64,000 nucleotides of DNA from Yoonia rosea (GCF_900156505.1 NZ_FTPR01000001.1:1984001-2048000), one strand, 5' to 3'. Shown: positions 17,967 to 27,065, counted from the stretch's first letter. Notes: generated by a model not told the origin, from the letters alone. Made by a program: numbers and translations.

Positions 17967-19498
17967 ATCTCTTCGCTCCGCAACTCAAGCGGTGCCGCCG
18001 GCACCTCCAGATCATCGACCCGCAAGACACCTTGCGGCCGTGCCAGACGGTTGCGCACGACCCAACGCAGCTGGGTTTCCGCCCGTGTGATCGCCACATA
18101 CGCAAGGCGCTTCCAAAGCGGCTGTCCTGCCTCAACCCGCCCCATCCGTGAGGCCGCATAAATGTCTGGCGCAAAGACCTGCACCGTGTCCCATTGCGAT
18201 CCCTGTGCCTTGTGGATCGTGACAGCCGCCCCATGCAGAAACGTGGCACCCATGCGGGCGGCGAAGGGGATGAATGGCTCTTCATCGCCCTCTTGTTCAA
18301 TCTTGACGATACTGGCCGCCGACACTTGTGGATCTTCGGCACCCATCACATGCAGGCGCGAAAACCCCGGCTTGCGGCCCGGTCCAAGGTAAATGACCTG
18401 CGCGCCCTTGATCAGGCCGCGCGCCTCCAGATCAAGGCGCTTCTTGCGGTGTTTCAGCGGCAATTCGATACCATCACAAATCAACGGCTCCCCCGCCAAC
18501 AACTCATCCACCGGCGCGGCAAAGGCTGCGCGGAACGCATGGATCAAACGGATACGGGTCGCGTTGCGCCACACCAGACAGGGCGAGCGCGCCATCAAAT
18601 CGGCCTCGACACGTTGGGCCATGACGACACGTTCGTCCACCTTTGACGCGTCCTCAACCATCCGCTCAAACCCTTGAAAATCCAGCTGTGGATCGGCCAA
18701 GGCATGGGCCAGATCAAGGATCGGGTTGCCCGCATCCTGCCGGTGTATCCGGTTCAGGGTCAGCACGCGGGGTGCGGGCAACGTTTCAAACACCATCCCG
18801 CCAGAGGATTGCACCGGCGGCAATTGCGCCGGATCGCCGAACAACAGAAGCGTCGGGAAAATCTCTTTCAAATCCTCGAACTGCTTTTCATCCAGCATTG
18901 AACTTTCATCCACAAAACCGATGTCCAACGCCTCTTCGCGCCGCTTCCAGCCTGTGATGAAATCGCTCCCGCGCAGCCCCGCGGCAGCAAGTGCGGCAGG
19001 CACGGATTTATTGATCTGATAAGACGCAAACGCACGATCAAGCGCGATATCACTTAGCCCCTCGATCTCGGGCCTGTCACCTTGGCCCGCGAGCCATTCG
19101 GCCACCTTTTCGTATTCCGGGTCATAGACCGGCGTATAGAGAATGCGGTGAATCGTGGTCGCAGGGACGCCACGGTTGCGCAACACGCTGGCCGCTTTGT
19201 TGGTGGGCGCTAGAATAGCAAGCGTGCGCCGGTCCTTGCGCTTGCGCCCCTCCCAATCGCCCGAAATCACATCGACACCGGCCTCTTCCAACGCGCGATA
19301 GAGTTTGGCCAAAAGCATCGTCTTGCCCGACCCCGCCTTGCCAATCACCGCCAGCACGGACGTGCTGTCGGACTGTGGCGGTTGCAGTAGGTGGTCGTCC
19401 AGATCAACGCCCGATTGGCGCAAGGCAACGGCGATATTATCCCAGGCCTCGGCCTGGTCGTCAGAGAATGTGATGGTGGGAGCGTTCATGGGGGCCAC
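17963..19498 (-). CDS. RecD-like superfamily 1 DNA helicase/ATPase
   Basis: This 511-residue protein has SF1B helicase motifs: Walker A VIGKAGSGKTMLLAK near residue 53-67, motif Ia LAPTNKAASVLR, motif II DESSM near residue 197, motif III LFGDPAQLPPV, and motif VI in the UvrD_C_2-type end (GAAVTIHKAQGSQWDTV....LAYVAITRAETQL). This order matches stand-alone RecD/Dda-like helicases, annotated variously as exodeoxyribonuclease V or AAA family ATPase. No nuclease domain and no recB/recC are nearby. The start is a GTG or the ATG three codons further in. It probably works in DNA repair or replication restart. Confidence 0.85.
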   Translation of the reverse strand: MAPMNAPTITFSDDQAEAWDNIAVALRQSGVDLDDHLLQPPQSDSTSVLAVIGKAGSGKTMLLAKLYRALEEAGVDVISGDWEGRKRKDRRTLAILAPTNKAASVLRNRGVPATTIHRILYTPVYDPEYEKVAEWLAGQGDRPEIEGLSDIALDRAFASYQINKSVPAALAAAGLRGSDFITGWKRREEALDIGFVDESSMLDEKQFEDLKEIFPTLLLFGDPAQLPPVQSSGGMVFETLPAPRVLTLNRIHRQDAGNPILDLAHALADPQLDFQGFERMVEDASKVDERVVMAQRVEADLMARSPCLVWRNATRIRLIHAFRAAFAAPVDELLAGEPLICDGIELPLKHRKKRLDLEARGLIKGAQVIYLGPGRKPGFSRLHVMGAEDPQVSAASIVKIEQEGDEEPFIPFAARMGATFLHGAAVTIHKAQGSQWDTVQVFAPDIYAASRMGRVEAGQPLWKRLAYVAITRAETQLRWVVRNRLARPQGVLRVDDLEVPAAPLELRSEEI

Positions 19499-19547
19499 TG
19501 TATCTGGACAGTGAATGCGCCGCTAGCGCATTCGCCACGACCAACGG

Positions 19548-19763
19548 CTAAGTCCTGCGCACTGGTCCGGATTTCACGGTCAACCCCAGCATCCGATCGC
19601 GGTCCCCACTCTGGTGGCGCGCATCCGGCAGCGCGCGCGATGCAATCTCAACCTGTGCGACAAGCTCGGCCTCTTCCAGTTGCGCCCGTAGCATTGGCAA
19701 ATCATTGTCGCGCGCAAAACTGCGCAGATCGGCCAGCACATCAATGATCCAATCGCGTCCCAT
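19548..19763 (-). CDS. Small conserved-looking hypothetical protein
   Basis: This 71-residue charged protein consists of two probable amphipathic helices (MGRDWIIDVLADLRSFARDNDLPMLRAQLEEAELVAQVEIASRA) and a basic tail. It has no membrane segment or cysteine. The N-terminal part looks like a short alpha-helical dimer module. It lies upstream of the helicase gene on the same strand with 49 bp between them, including an 8-bp hairpin (GAATGCGC/GCGCATTC) at about 19513-19533. Function unknown. Confidence 0.65.
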   Translation of the reverse strand: MGRDWIIDVLADLRSFARDNDLPMLRAQLEEAELVAQVEIASRALPDARHQSGDRDRMLGLTVKSGPVRRT

Positions 19764-19836
19764 GATGCACCGTCCCTACAAAGTATTAAGGAATAATTAA
19801 CATTTATGGTCGCGCGACCTTTCCCTGTGGAAACGC

Positions 19837-19864
19837 AAAAGGCGTCCCCGTTTCCGGGGACGCC
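19837..19864 (-). terminator. Intrinsic terminator of ccr
   Basis: A perfect 10-bp stem (GGCGTCCCCG with CGGGGACGCC, 4-nt loop, 19841-19864) is followed on the minus strand by TTTTGCG. It lies 26 bases after the ccr stop and ends the acyltransferase-ccr transcript. Confidence 0.9.
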
Positions 19865-19889
19865 CTGCTTGGGATTATAGGGGGGCAAC

Positions 19890-21170
19890 CTAGCGCATCC
19901 GCGAGGCTTCCAATGTATCCTCAAAGGTGCGCAAACCCATCTTTGGCGCTTGGACAAGCACCGCCATATTGCCCGGCTTATGCTCATTGCGGCGCATCTT
20001 GGTATGGGCCTGCGGGATCGCATCCCAATCAAAGCATTCCGACATGCACGGATCAAGCCGCTGCTCCAGCATCAGCTTGTTGGCCGCGCTCGCCTGCTTG
20101 AGATGGGCGAAGTGGCTGCCCTGCAAACGCTTCTGGTGCATCCACATATAACGGACGTCAAAGGTACAGTTGAAACCGGTGGTGCCAGCGCAAATCACGA
20201 CCATACCACCCTTTTTGCAGACCAAGGACGACACTGGGAACGTCGCCTCGCCGGGATGTTCGAACACCATATCAACGTTCACGCCTTTGCCGGTGATCTC
20301 CCAGATTGCCTTGCCAAACTTGCGGGCCTCTTTCAGCCAAGTACTGTACTCGGGCGTATTCACCGTGGGCAGTTGGCCCCAGCAGTTGAAATCGTTGCGG
20401 TTGATGACACCCTTCGCACCCAGCGACATCACAAACTCACGCTTGGTTTCATCACTGATCACGCCAATCGCATTCGCGCCGGCCGTATTGATCAACTGGA
20501 TCGCATAGGACCCCAAACCACCAGACGCGCCCCAGACCAGCACGTTCTGGCCGGGCTTGAGATCATGCGGCTCGTGCCCAAACAACATGCGGTACGCGGT
20601 GGCAAGCGTCAGCGTATAGCAGGCGCTTTCCTCCCACGTCAGGTGCTGCGGACGCTTCATCAACTGCTGGGATTGGACACAGGTAAATTGTGCAAAGGAC
20701 CCGTCAGGTGTCTCGTATCCCCAAATGCGCTGGCTTTCGGAATACATCGGATCACCCCCGTTGCATTCTTCATCGTCGCCATCATCCTGATTGCAATGGA
20801 TCACAACCTCATCGCCAACTTTCCAGCGCTTGACCTTATCACCAACGGCCCAAACAATCCCCGCAGCATCAGACCCCGCGATGTGGAAATCCGCTTTATG
20901 CACATCAAACGGGCTGATCGGAATTCCAAGTCCAGCCCATACGCCATTATAGTTCACGCCAGCAGCCATCACGAGGACGAGAACCTCGTTGCTGTCAGGC
21001 TGCGTCACGTCGACAACCTCCAATTGAAACGCTTTCTCAGGCTCGCCGTGGCGTTCGCGACGGATGGTCCAAGCATGCATCTTTGCAGGCACATAGCCCA
21101 AAGGTGGCATCTCGCCGACTTCGTACAGGTCTTTTTCGGGTGCCGTATAAGCAGTTTGGTCGAGGGCCAT
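19890..21170 (-). CDS. ccr: Crotonyl-CoA carboxylase/reductase
   Basis: Ccr is the key enzyme of the ethylmalonyl-CoA pathway: it reductively carboxylates crotonyl-CoA to ethylmalonyl-CoA with NADPH and CO2. The 426-residue medium-chain reductase has the substrate-side AAGVNYNGVWAGLG, the insert HCNQDDGDDEECNGGDPM, the nucleotide-binding VWGASGGLGSYAIQL near residue 215 and MVFEHPGEATFPVSS near residue 310. All are close to characterised alphaproteobacterial Ccr. The ATG at 21170 has GGAGA five bases upstream; another ATG four codons earlier is possible. It is downstream of an acyltransferase gene and ends at a strong terminator. Confidence 0.97.
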   Translation of the reverse strand: MALDQTAYTAPEKDLYEVGEMPPLGYVPAKMHAWTIRRERHGEPEKAFQLEVVDVTQPDSNEVLVLVMAAGVNYNGVWAGLGIPISPFDVHKADFHIAGSDAAGIVWAVGDKVKRWKVGDEVVIHCNQDDGDDEECNGGDPMYSESQRIWGYETPDGSFAQFTCVQSQQLMKRPQHLTWEESACYTLTLATAYRMLFGHEPHDLKPGQNVLVWGASGGLGSYAIQLINTAGANAIGVISDETKREFVMSLGAKGVINRNDFNCWGQLPTVNTPEYSTWLKEARKFGKAIWEITGKGVNVDMVFEHPGEATFPVSSLVCKKGGMVVICAGTTGFNCTFDVRYMWMHQKRLQGSHFAHLKQASAANKLMLEQRLDPCMSECFDWDAIPQAHTKMRRNEHKPGNMAVLVQAPKMGLRTFEDTLEASRMR

Positions 21171-21280
21171 CGCAGTCTCCATCAGTCAGCTTCCAATGTT
21201 GCCGCGCCGCAGAATCAAGCGCGTTTTTCATTGAATACGAGATGACAGAGTAACTTTGCAACCCTATTTAGAGCATTTTT

Positions 21281-21293
21281 GTAATTTAATTAC
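21281..21293. promoter_or_regulatory. Palindrome GTAATTTAATTAC upstream of ccr
   Basis: A perfect 6-1-6 inverted repeat lies in the 119-bp AT-rich gap before ccr and overlaps the stop codon of the preceding acyltransferase gene. A 12-of-13 match occurs upstream of ecm at 22788. Shared position in two pathway promoters suggests a common regulator; no candidate gene is adjacent. Confidence 0.5.
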
Positions 21294-22687
21294 TTTGCGA
21301 CTGCAGAAATTTCATCCATATTTGCTGCAACTGCATCAAAATGATGCGCAATCGAATTCGCATAGAAGGTCAGGACGTCACGTCCGTCCTTGGTGATCGA
21401 AATTGCGCCATTGCTCTCGGCAAGCAGACCACGGTCCTGCAACCGGCTGAGCGCGTCGCGTACAACTTCATGCGGCTCACGCTTGGGGCATGGCAGCTTG
21501 CGCTGTTTCAGATGCGTGATCGCAGTTGCCACCGCGGCCTCAAGATCCGGAACGCTTACCGGCTCTGCCAGCAGGACATGCCGTGCCACCAAGGGAACCC
21601 CGACCACCGGTGTCACATCGGCAATCCGCTTCATCAACTCCTGGGCAAGCTGCTCTGTCAGATCACTACCCGCATCGCTATGATACTTTGATAGTTCGAG
21701 CGGCGCGCCAAAGCTGACGGATGCGACACCGAAGCCCCTGAAACGCCCAGTCAGCCGCAAGCCGATATGGCGCGCGACCCGCCCGAAGATCGAAAGCAGC
21801 GACGGCTTGAACCGGCGTGTGCCGGATTTGTCGGCCGCAATCAGAATCGTGTCTTCCAACACGCGGTCATAATTCACGGCAACCGGCACAAAGATAACTT
21901 CGCGCGCGTCGGGATCAAAATCCTCAACGATGTAATTCAGCAATCCCATCCGCGGCGGGGCCAGCAACCCGTTCAGGCTAAGCCCCCCTTCCGGAAAGAC
22001 CGCTTGGCTTACCCCGCCACGCGTGGCCATTTGCACGTAACGCGCCAACACTTTGCGATAGAGCGCGCCACGCGATTTGCGCCGGATAAAATACGCCCCC
22101 ATCATGCGAATAACAGCAGAGAGCGGCCACACCCGCGCCCATTCCCCCACCGCATAAGACAGCGCACCGGCATTTGCCGCCAGATAGGTGACCAGCACAT
22201 AATCCATATTGCTGCGATGATTGATGACGAAGATCACAGTCGCATCCGGATCAATCTTTTCCAGCCGCTTGCGGTCAAACGTGCCCAGTTTGATCCGGTA
22301 AAGCGATTTGGACAGCCATCGTGCCAGTCTGATGCCGACACTAAAATAGGCGGTCGCAGAAAAGCCTGGCACGATCTCGCGCGCGTAACGACGGGCCTTT
22401 TCAAAGGCGACGTTCTCGGGGATCTTTTCCTTGTTGGCATGATCGACAATGGCCTGTGTTACCTCAGGATCATAAATCAGCCGCTGGATCATGTCGTGCC
22501 GCCGCGCCAGCTTGAACGGCTCGATCGGGCGCTGAAGGCGTTGGTTCAGCTTGCCAATCACCCGTTCGGCACGTTTGCGAAAGAACCAGCGTACCGAGGG
22601 AAACAGAAAATGCGACGCAAAAGTCACCGTCGCGAACAAGACAATAAGAACAAAGGCCCAAATGGGCAGTGAGATCGTTTGCGTCAT
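21290..22687 (-). CDS. PlsB-like glycerol-3-phosphate/1-acylglycerol-phosphate acyltransferase family protein
   Basis: This 465-residue protein has one N-terminal transmembrane helix (IWAFVLIVLFATVTFASHF) and an acyltransferase domain. Motif I is NHRSNMDYV (HX4D, near residue 155) and motif III is FPEGGLSLNG near residue 225. Both are closer to the PlsB/DHAPAT type than to PlsC. The C-terminal 140 residues form a mostly helical extension without a recognised motif. The start MTQTISLP is preferred over an upstream ATG that only adds polar residues, although no clear ribosome site is seen. It sits between ccr and ecm, divergent from ecm. Acyl donor and acceptor are unknown. Confidence 0.8.
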   Translation of the reverse strand: MTQTISLPIWAFVLIVLFATVTFASHFLFPSVRWFFRKRAERVIGKLNQRLQRPIEPFKLARRHDMIQRLIYDPEVTQAIVDHANKEKIPENVAFEKARRYAREIVPGFSATAYFSVGIRLARWLSKSLYRIKLGTFDRKRLEKIDPDATVIFVINHRSNMDYVLVTYLAANAGALSYAVGEWARVWPLSAVIRMMGAYFIRRKSRGALYRKVLARYVQMATRGGVSQAVFPEGGLSLNGLLAPPRMGLLNYIVEDFDPDAREVIFVPVAVNYDRVLEDTILIAADKSGTRRFKPSLLSIFGRVARHIGLRLTGRFRGFGVASVSFGAPLELSKYHSDAGSDLTEQLAQELMKRIADVTPVVGVPLVARHVLLAEPVSVPDLEAAVATAITHLKQRKLPCPKREPHEVVRDALSRLQDRGLLAESNGAISITKDGRDVLTFYANSIAHHFDAVAANMDEISAVAK

Positions 22688-22787
22688 GCGCAGACCGTGA
22701 CAGGGAACGGCGTCCACGTAAATCCCGTCATGCCGCAACGCAGCGAATTGACAGCGCCATAAAATGTCCGATACACACCCCTATAGC

Positions 22788-22800
22788 GTAATTTAATTGC
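22788..22800. promoter_or_regulatory. Near-palindrome GTAATTTAATTGC upstream of ecm
   Basis: This site differs at one base from the perfect palindrome found upstream of ccr and lies 26 bases before the ecm ATG. The same 138-bp divergent region has two GCGAATTGA direct repeats (about 22743 and 22801) and a TTGACA element near 22748 that could be a -35 box for ecm. Confidence 0.5.
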
Positions 22801-22825
22801 GCGAATTGATTCAGGAGAGCCGCAA

Positions 22826-24793
22826 ATGTCGCAACCGCAAAAAGACCGCCCTTGGCTGTTTCGCACATATGCAGGTCATTCCACAGCCTCTGCCTCGAAC
22901 GCGCTTTATCGCGGCAATCTTGCCAAAGGCCAGACCGGTCTCTCTGTCGCTTTCGATCTGCCCACCCAAACCGGCTATGACAGCGATCATATCCTCGCCA
23001 AAGGCGAAGTGGGCAAAGTCGGCGTGCCTGTCAGCCACCTTGGCGACATGCGCGCGCTGTTCAATAATATCCCGCTGGACCAGATGAACACCTCGATGAC
23101 GATTAACGCGACAGCGCCCTGGCTCTTGTCGCTCTACATCGCCGTGGCTGAAGAACAGGGTGCCGACGTCAGCGCACTGCAAGGCACAGTCCAGAATGAC
23201 ATCATCAAAGAATACCTGTCACGCGGCACCTATATCTGCCCGCCCGAACCGTCCCTGCGTATGATCACAGATGTGGCCGCTTATACCCGCGAACATCTGC
23301 CGAAATGGAACCCGATGAATGTGTGTTCCTATCATCTGCAAGAGGCCGGCGCGACACCGGAAGAGGAATTGGCTTTCGCTTTGGCGACGGCGACCGCCGT
23401 ATTGGACGATCTCAAAGGCAAAGTGCCGGCCGCGCATTTCCCTGCAATGGTGGGCCGCATTTCATTTTTCGTGAATGCCGGCATCCGTTTCGTGACCGAG
23501 CTTTGCAAAATGCGCGCGTTCGTCGAATTATGGGACGAGATTTGCGCCACCCGCTATGGCGTTGAAGATGCCAAATATCGTCGTTTCCGCTATGGCGTGC
23601 AGGTCAATTCACTGGGGCTGACCGAACAGCAGCCCGAAAATAACGTGTACCGTATTCTGCTGGAAACACTAGCTGTGACGCTTTCGAAAAACGCCCGCGC
23701 CCGCGCCGTGCAATTGCCCGCATGGAACGAAGCATTGGGCTTGCCGCGCCCTTGGGACCAACAATGGTCACTGCGCATGCAACAGATTCTGGCTTATGAA
23801 ACGGATCTTCTGGAATTCGATGATCTTTTTGATGGTAATCCCGCCATTGATCGCAAGGTGAATGAACTCAAAGATGGCGCGCGTGCCGAATTGGCCCAAA
23901 TTGACCGAATGGGCGGTGCGGTTGGCGCAATCGGCTACATGAAATCGCGACTTGTCGAAAGTAATGCAGCGCGTATTGCCGGAATTGAAAAAGGCGACAC
24001 AACAGTTGTCGGTGTCAATAAATGGCAGGCTGGTGAACCTTCGCCGCTCACTGCTGGCGAAGATGCGATTATGGTGTCGGACCCAGAAGCCGAGGCCGAT
24101 CAGTTACGGCGCCTCGCGCAATGGAAAGCCGACCGTGACGCAGGTGCCGTGAAAGAAGCGCTCGCCGCGCTCCGCGCTGCTGCCAAAGACGGCAGTAACA
24201 TCATGCCCCCCTCCATCGCCTGTGCGCGGTCGGGTGTCACGACGGGCGAATGGGCCGACGTGATCCGCAGCGTGTTTGGCCAATACCGCGCGCCCACCGG
24301 CGTCAGCAGCAACCCCTCCAACCGGACCGAAGGCCTCGAGGATTTGCGCGAACAGGTCGATCTGGTCAGCGCGGCGCTCGGCCGTCGTCTGAAATTTCTT
24401 GTCGGCAAACCGGGGTTGGACGGTCACTCCAACGGCGCCGAACAAATTGCAGTGCGCGCGCGCGATTGCGGCATGGAAATTGATTACGAAGGCATTCGTT
24501 TAACGCCCGAAGAAATTGTGACAGCGGCACAAAATGGCGACGTCCATGTAATCGGACTATCCATTCTATCGGGGTCCCATATTCCTTTGGTCCGCGATGT
24601 CATGACACGTCTGCAAATGGCAGGCATATCCCATATCCCGGTCATTGCCGGCGGCATTATTCCAGAAGATGACGCAACTGAATTGCGGGCAATGGGTGTT
24701 GCGCGGGTGTATACGCCAAAAGATTTTGAATTGAACAAAATCATGAATGACATCGTAACTTTGGTCGACCCGCGATCGGTGGCGGCGGAATAA
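22826..24793 (+). CDS. ecm: Ethylmalonyl-CoA mutase (coenzyme B12-dependent)
   Basis: Ecm converts (2R)-ethylmalonyl-CoA to (2S)-methylsuccinyl-CoA in the ethylmalonyl-CoA pathway. The 655-residue single-chain enzyme has an N-terminal substrate barrel (GLSVAFDLPTQTGYDSD near residue 40) and a C-terminal B12 domain. That domain carries the base-off signature DGHSNGAEQIA near residue 540, then GLSILSGSH and VIAGGIIP. Length and the neighbouring ccr favour Ecm over methylmalonyl-CoA mutase, which is longer (about 700) in this group. An AGGAG site precedes the ATG. It is divergent from the acyltransferase-ccr unit. Confidence 0.96.
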   Translation: MSQPQKDRPWLFRTYAGHSTASASNALYRGNLAKGQTGLSVAFDLPTQTGYDSDHILAKGEVGKVGVPVSHLGDMRALFNNIPLDQMNTSMTINATAPWLLSLYIAVAEEQGADVSALQGTVQNDIIKEYLSRGTYICPPEPSLRMITDVAAYTREHLPKWNPMNVCSYHLQEAGATPEEELAFALATATAVLDDLKGKVPAAHFPAMVGRISFFVNAGIRFVTELCKMRAFVELWDEICATRYGVEDAKYRRFRYGVQVNSLGLTEQQPENNVYRILLETLAVTLSKNARARAVQLPAWNEALGLPRPWDQQWSLRMQQILAYETDLLEFDDLFDGNPAIDRKVNELKDGARAELAQIDRMGGAVGAIGYMKSRLVESNAARIAGIEKGDTTVVGVNKWQAGEPSPLTAGEDAIMVSDPEAEADQLRRLAQWKADRDAGAVKEALAALRAAAKDGSNIMPPSIACARSGVTTGEWADVIRSVFGQYRAPTGVSSNPSNRTEGLEDLREQVDLVSAALGRRLKFLVGKPGLDGHSNGAEQIAVRARDCGMEIDYEGIRLTPEEIVTAAQNGDVHVIGLSILSGSHIPLVRDVMTRLQMAGISHIPVIAGGIIPEDDATELRAMGVARVYTPKDFELNKIMNDIVTLVDPRSVAAE

Positions 24794-24891
24794 AGCCGAA
24801 ACGATATGCTTTTGGATAGGCTCGTGCGATTTCAAGATACTGTGTGAATAATCCTGTGGTATTTGCACGGCAGCGAATTGGAGTAATGCAC

Positions 24892-25230
24892 ATGAATCCT
24901 GATCTGAAATCAATGACTCGAAAAGAGCTTGAAAAACTACAAGCCAGAGTTGAAAAAGCCCTGGCGCGGGTGACAGAAAACGAAAAGAAAGCCGCGCGCG
25001 CAGCGGCAGAGAAAGCAGCGGCAGCCCATGGGTTTTCGCTTGCAGAGATCACTGGCACCGCGCCTGCGATAAGAGGGCCCAAACCCAAGTCCGGCCCCAA
25101 AGCTACATCCCCGGCGAAATACAAGAACCCCTCTGATCCAACGCAAACCTGGACGGGCAAAGGACGCCAGCCGCAGTGGTTCAAAGCGGCAATCAAGGCG
25201 GGTACCTCGCCTGACAACATGGAAGCCTAG
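24892..25230 (+). CDS. H-NS-like nucleoid-associated protein
   Basis: This 112-residue DNA-binding protein has an N-terminal coiled-coil oligomerisation region ([33 protein letters not shown]), a proline/lysine linker, and the H-NS C-terminal domain [22 protein letters not shown]. The [11 protein letters not shown] element is the minor-groove AT-hook-like loop. The start at 24892 has GGAG eight bases upstream. It resembles HvrA/Spb-type regulators of alphaproteobacteria. It follows ecm after about 100 bp and may act on AT-rich promoters. Confidence 0.9.
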   Translation: MNPDLKSMTRKELEKLQARVEKALARVTENEKKAARAAAEKAAAAHGFSLAEITGTAPAIRGPKPKSGPKATSPAKYKNPSDPTQTWTGKGRQPQWFKAAIKAGTSPDNMEA

Positions 25231-25285
25231 CTTCCCTCGGTGCCATGCCCTGCATAGACTGAGCGGACAGACACAGGAGGCTGAC

Positions 25286-25990
25286 ATGACCATCCACATC
25301 GGCGCCGAAAAGGGCGACATTGCACCGACCGTTCTGATGCCGGGCGATCCGTATCGCGCCAAATGGGCGGCAGAGACTTTCCTGAAAGATATGCGCTGCA
25401 TCAATCAGGTGCGTGGTATGCTCGGATTTACGGGGACATGGAACGGCCATAGGGTGACGATCCAGGGGTCCGGCATGGGGATGCCGTCGCTTTCAATTTA
25501 TGCGAACGAATTGATCAAAGACTATGACGTGCAAACCTTGATCCGTATCGGATCGTGCGGCGGTATGCAGAAGCACGTCGGCATTCGCGATGTGATCTTG
25601 GCCATGACAACCTCGACACTCTCGACGCCATCTCGCGGGATCTTCAAGGAACTCAATTTTGCGCCCTGCGCCGACTACCAGCTGCTTTCGGCTGCTCATG
25701 ACGCGGCAAAAGCCAAGGGCGTGCCAACCCATGTCGGCGGGATCTATTCATCAGATGTATTCTATGACGAACGCCCGGACCTGAACGAGCAAATGATCCG
25801 GCATGGTATTCTGGGCGTGGAGATGGAGGCCGCTGAACTCTACAACCTTGCAGCCCGCTATGGACGGCGCGCTTTGGCGGTCCTGACGGTCAGTGATCAC
25901 CTGATTACCCATGAAGCGCTTCCCGCAGAGGATCGTGAAAGATCTTTTGGAGATATGGTCGAAATCGCCTTGGCCGCAGCTTTCGCATAG
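25286..25990 (+). CDS. deoD: Purine nucleoside phosphorylase DeoD-type
   Basis: This 234-residue hexameric-type (NP-I) purine nucleoside phosphorylase is cytoplasmic. The N-terminus has the signature [13 protein letters not shown] (phosphate-binding Arg in GDPYR), the middle has [19 protein letters not shown], and the end has [17 protein letters not shown] with VSDHLIT, which carries the catalytic Asp. AGGAGG precedes the ATG. It duplicates at reaction level the PNP at 14649, which belongs to the trimeric family, so the two probably differ in substrate (6-amino versus 6-oxo purines). Confidence 0.95.
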   Translation: MTIHIGAEKGDIAPTVLMPGDPYRAKWAAETFLKDMRCINQVRGMLGFTGTWNGHRVTIQGSGMGMPSLSIYANELIKDYDVQTLIRIGSCGGMQKHVGIRDVILAMTTSTLSTPSRGIFKELNFAPCADYQLLSAAHDAAKAKGVPTHVGGIYSSDVFYDERPDLNEQMIRHGILGVEMEAAELYNLAARYGRRALAVLTVSDHLITHEALPAEDRERSFGDMVEIALAAAFA

Positions 25991-26002
25991 AATGTCTGGA
26001 TA

Positions 26003-26048
26003 AGGGGGCTTTGCCCCCGGCCCTGCGGGCCTCCCCCAGGATATTTTC
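26003..26048. repeat. GC-rich intergenic repeat, copy 1
   Basis: A hairpin (GGGGGC ttt GCCCCC) and a second one (GGCCC tgc GGGCC) run into CTCCCCCAGGATATTTTC. This composite, ending in CCCCAGGATATTTT, looks like the dispersed 3'-end elements I know from Rhodobacteraceae genomes. It lies 12 bases after deoD and may also act as its first terminator. Confidence 0.65.
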
Positions 26049-26140
26049 GGGCCAATAATAACGGATGATTAACCAAGACGTGTGATGATGAAATCGCGGC
26101 ACAGGCGGGGACGCCGATGACCGTGGCCGGTAATAACCGG

Positions 26141-26174
26141 AAGGGCTCGCCTCATACATGGCGGGCCCTTTTTA
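26141..26174 (+). terminator. Strong intrinsic terminator, possibly of a small RNA
   Basis: AAGGGCTCGCC pairs with GGCGGGCCCTT (11 bp, one U-G) across an 8-nt loop, followed by TTTTTATG. It is 150 bases beyond deoD, and the stretch before it (about 26060-26140) contains further pairing such as CCGG taataa CCGG but no convincing coding frame. It ends either a long deoD 3' UTR or a separate small RNA. Confidence 0.7.
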
Positions 26175-26188
26175 TGTATTACTGGCGT

Positions 26189-26235
26189 GAAAATATCCTC
26201 GGGGGGAGCGTCAGCGGGGGGCAGACAGCCCCCCT
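26189..26235. repeat. GC-rich intergenic repeat, inverted copy 2
   Basis: GAAAATATCCTCGGGGGGAG (26189-26208) is nearly the reverse complement of the CTCCCCCAGGATATTTTC end of copy 1, and a GGGGGGC...GCCCCCC hairpin (about 26215-26234) follows. It lies immediately beyond the sdhB stop and probably provides the sdh operon terminator. The two copies face each other around the putative small RNA. Confidence 0.65.
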
Positions 26236-26247
26236 ACAAGCTTTCGT

Positions 26248-27027
26248 TCAGACAGTACGTTCGACCATCATGCCCTTGATGTGCGCGATCGCAGCGGCTG
26301 GGTTCAGACCCTTGGGGCATGTTTTCGCACAGTTCATGATCGTGTGGCAGCGATAGAGTTTGAAGGGGTCTTCAAGCTGGTCCAACCGCTCACCTGTCGC
26401 CTCGTCACGGCTGTCAATGATCCAGCGGTAGGCGTGCAAGAGCGCGGCTGGCCCCAGATAGCGGTCACCGTTCCACCAGTAGGAGGGACATGAGGTCGAG
26501 CAGGATGCGCACATCACGCATTCATAGAGACCGTCCAGCTTTTTGCGGTCCTCGATGGACTGGCGCCATTCCTTTGCAGGGCGGTTCGTTTTCGTTTCAA
26601 GCCACGGCATGATGCTCGCGTGCTGCGCGTAGAAATGCGTCAGATCAGGGATCAGGTCCTTGATGACCGGCATATGCGGCAGCGGGTAAATCTTTACGTC
26701 GCCCTTGATCTCATCCATGCCGTAAATACAGGCCAGCGTGTTGATCCCATCGATGTTCATCGCGCAGGATCCACAGATCCCCTCACGGCAAGACCGGCGG
26801 AATGTCAGCGTCGGATCTATCTCGTTCTTGATCTTGATCAGCGCATCCAGAACCATCGGGCCGCAGTTATCCATATCAATGAAATATGTATCCAGCTGCG
26901 GATTCTTGCCGTCATCAGGGTTCCAGCGATAGACCTGCACTTTGCGCAGATTCGTTGCGCCCTCTGGCTTGGGCCAGGTCTTGCCCACTTTCATGCGGGA
27001 GTTCTTGGGAAGTGTCAGTTGTACCAT
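26248..27027 (-). CDS. sdhB: Succinate dehydrogenase iron-sulfur subunit
   Basis: SdhB (259 residues) carries the electron-transfer clusters of complex II. The [2Fe-2S] site is [17 protein letters not shown] with the partner Cys in NTLACI. The [4Fe-4S] and [3Fe-4S] ligands are in [17 protein letters not shown] and [19 protein letters not shown]. It is last in the order sdhC-sdhD-sdhA-lipoprotein-lipoprotein-sdhB on the minus strand, separated from the second lipoprotein gene by only 38 bp. It acts on the cytoplasmic face of the inner membrane. Confidence 0.98.
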   Translation of the reverse strand: MVQLTLPKNSRMKVGKTWPKPEGATNLRKVQVYRWNPDDGKNPQLDTYFIDMDNCGPMVLDALIKIKNEIDPTLTFRRSCREGICGSCAMNIDGINTLACIYGMDEIKGDVKIYPLPHMPVIKDLIPDLTHFYAQHASIMPWLETKTNRPAKEWRQSIEDRKKLDGLYECVMCASCSTSCPSYWWNGDRYLGPAALLHAYRWIIDSRDEATGERLDQLEDPFKLYRCHTIMNCAKTCPKGLNPAAAIAHIKGMMVERTV

Positions 27028-27065
27028 TTTTCGTTCCTTCCGTCAGGGCTTGCGCCCGAATACCT

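Noticed and set aside
19950..21245. Open frame of 431 codons on the plus strand opposite ccr
   Set aside because: Shadow frame from high GC at third positions of ccr; no ribosome site and no family pattern.
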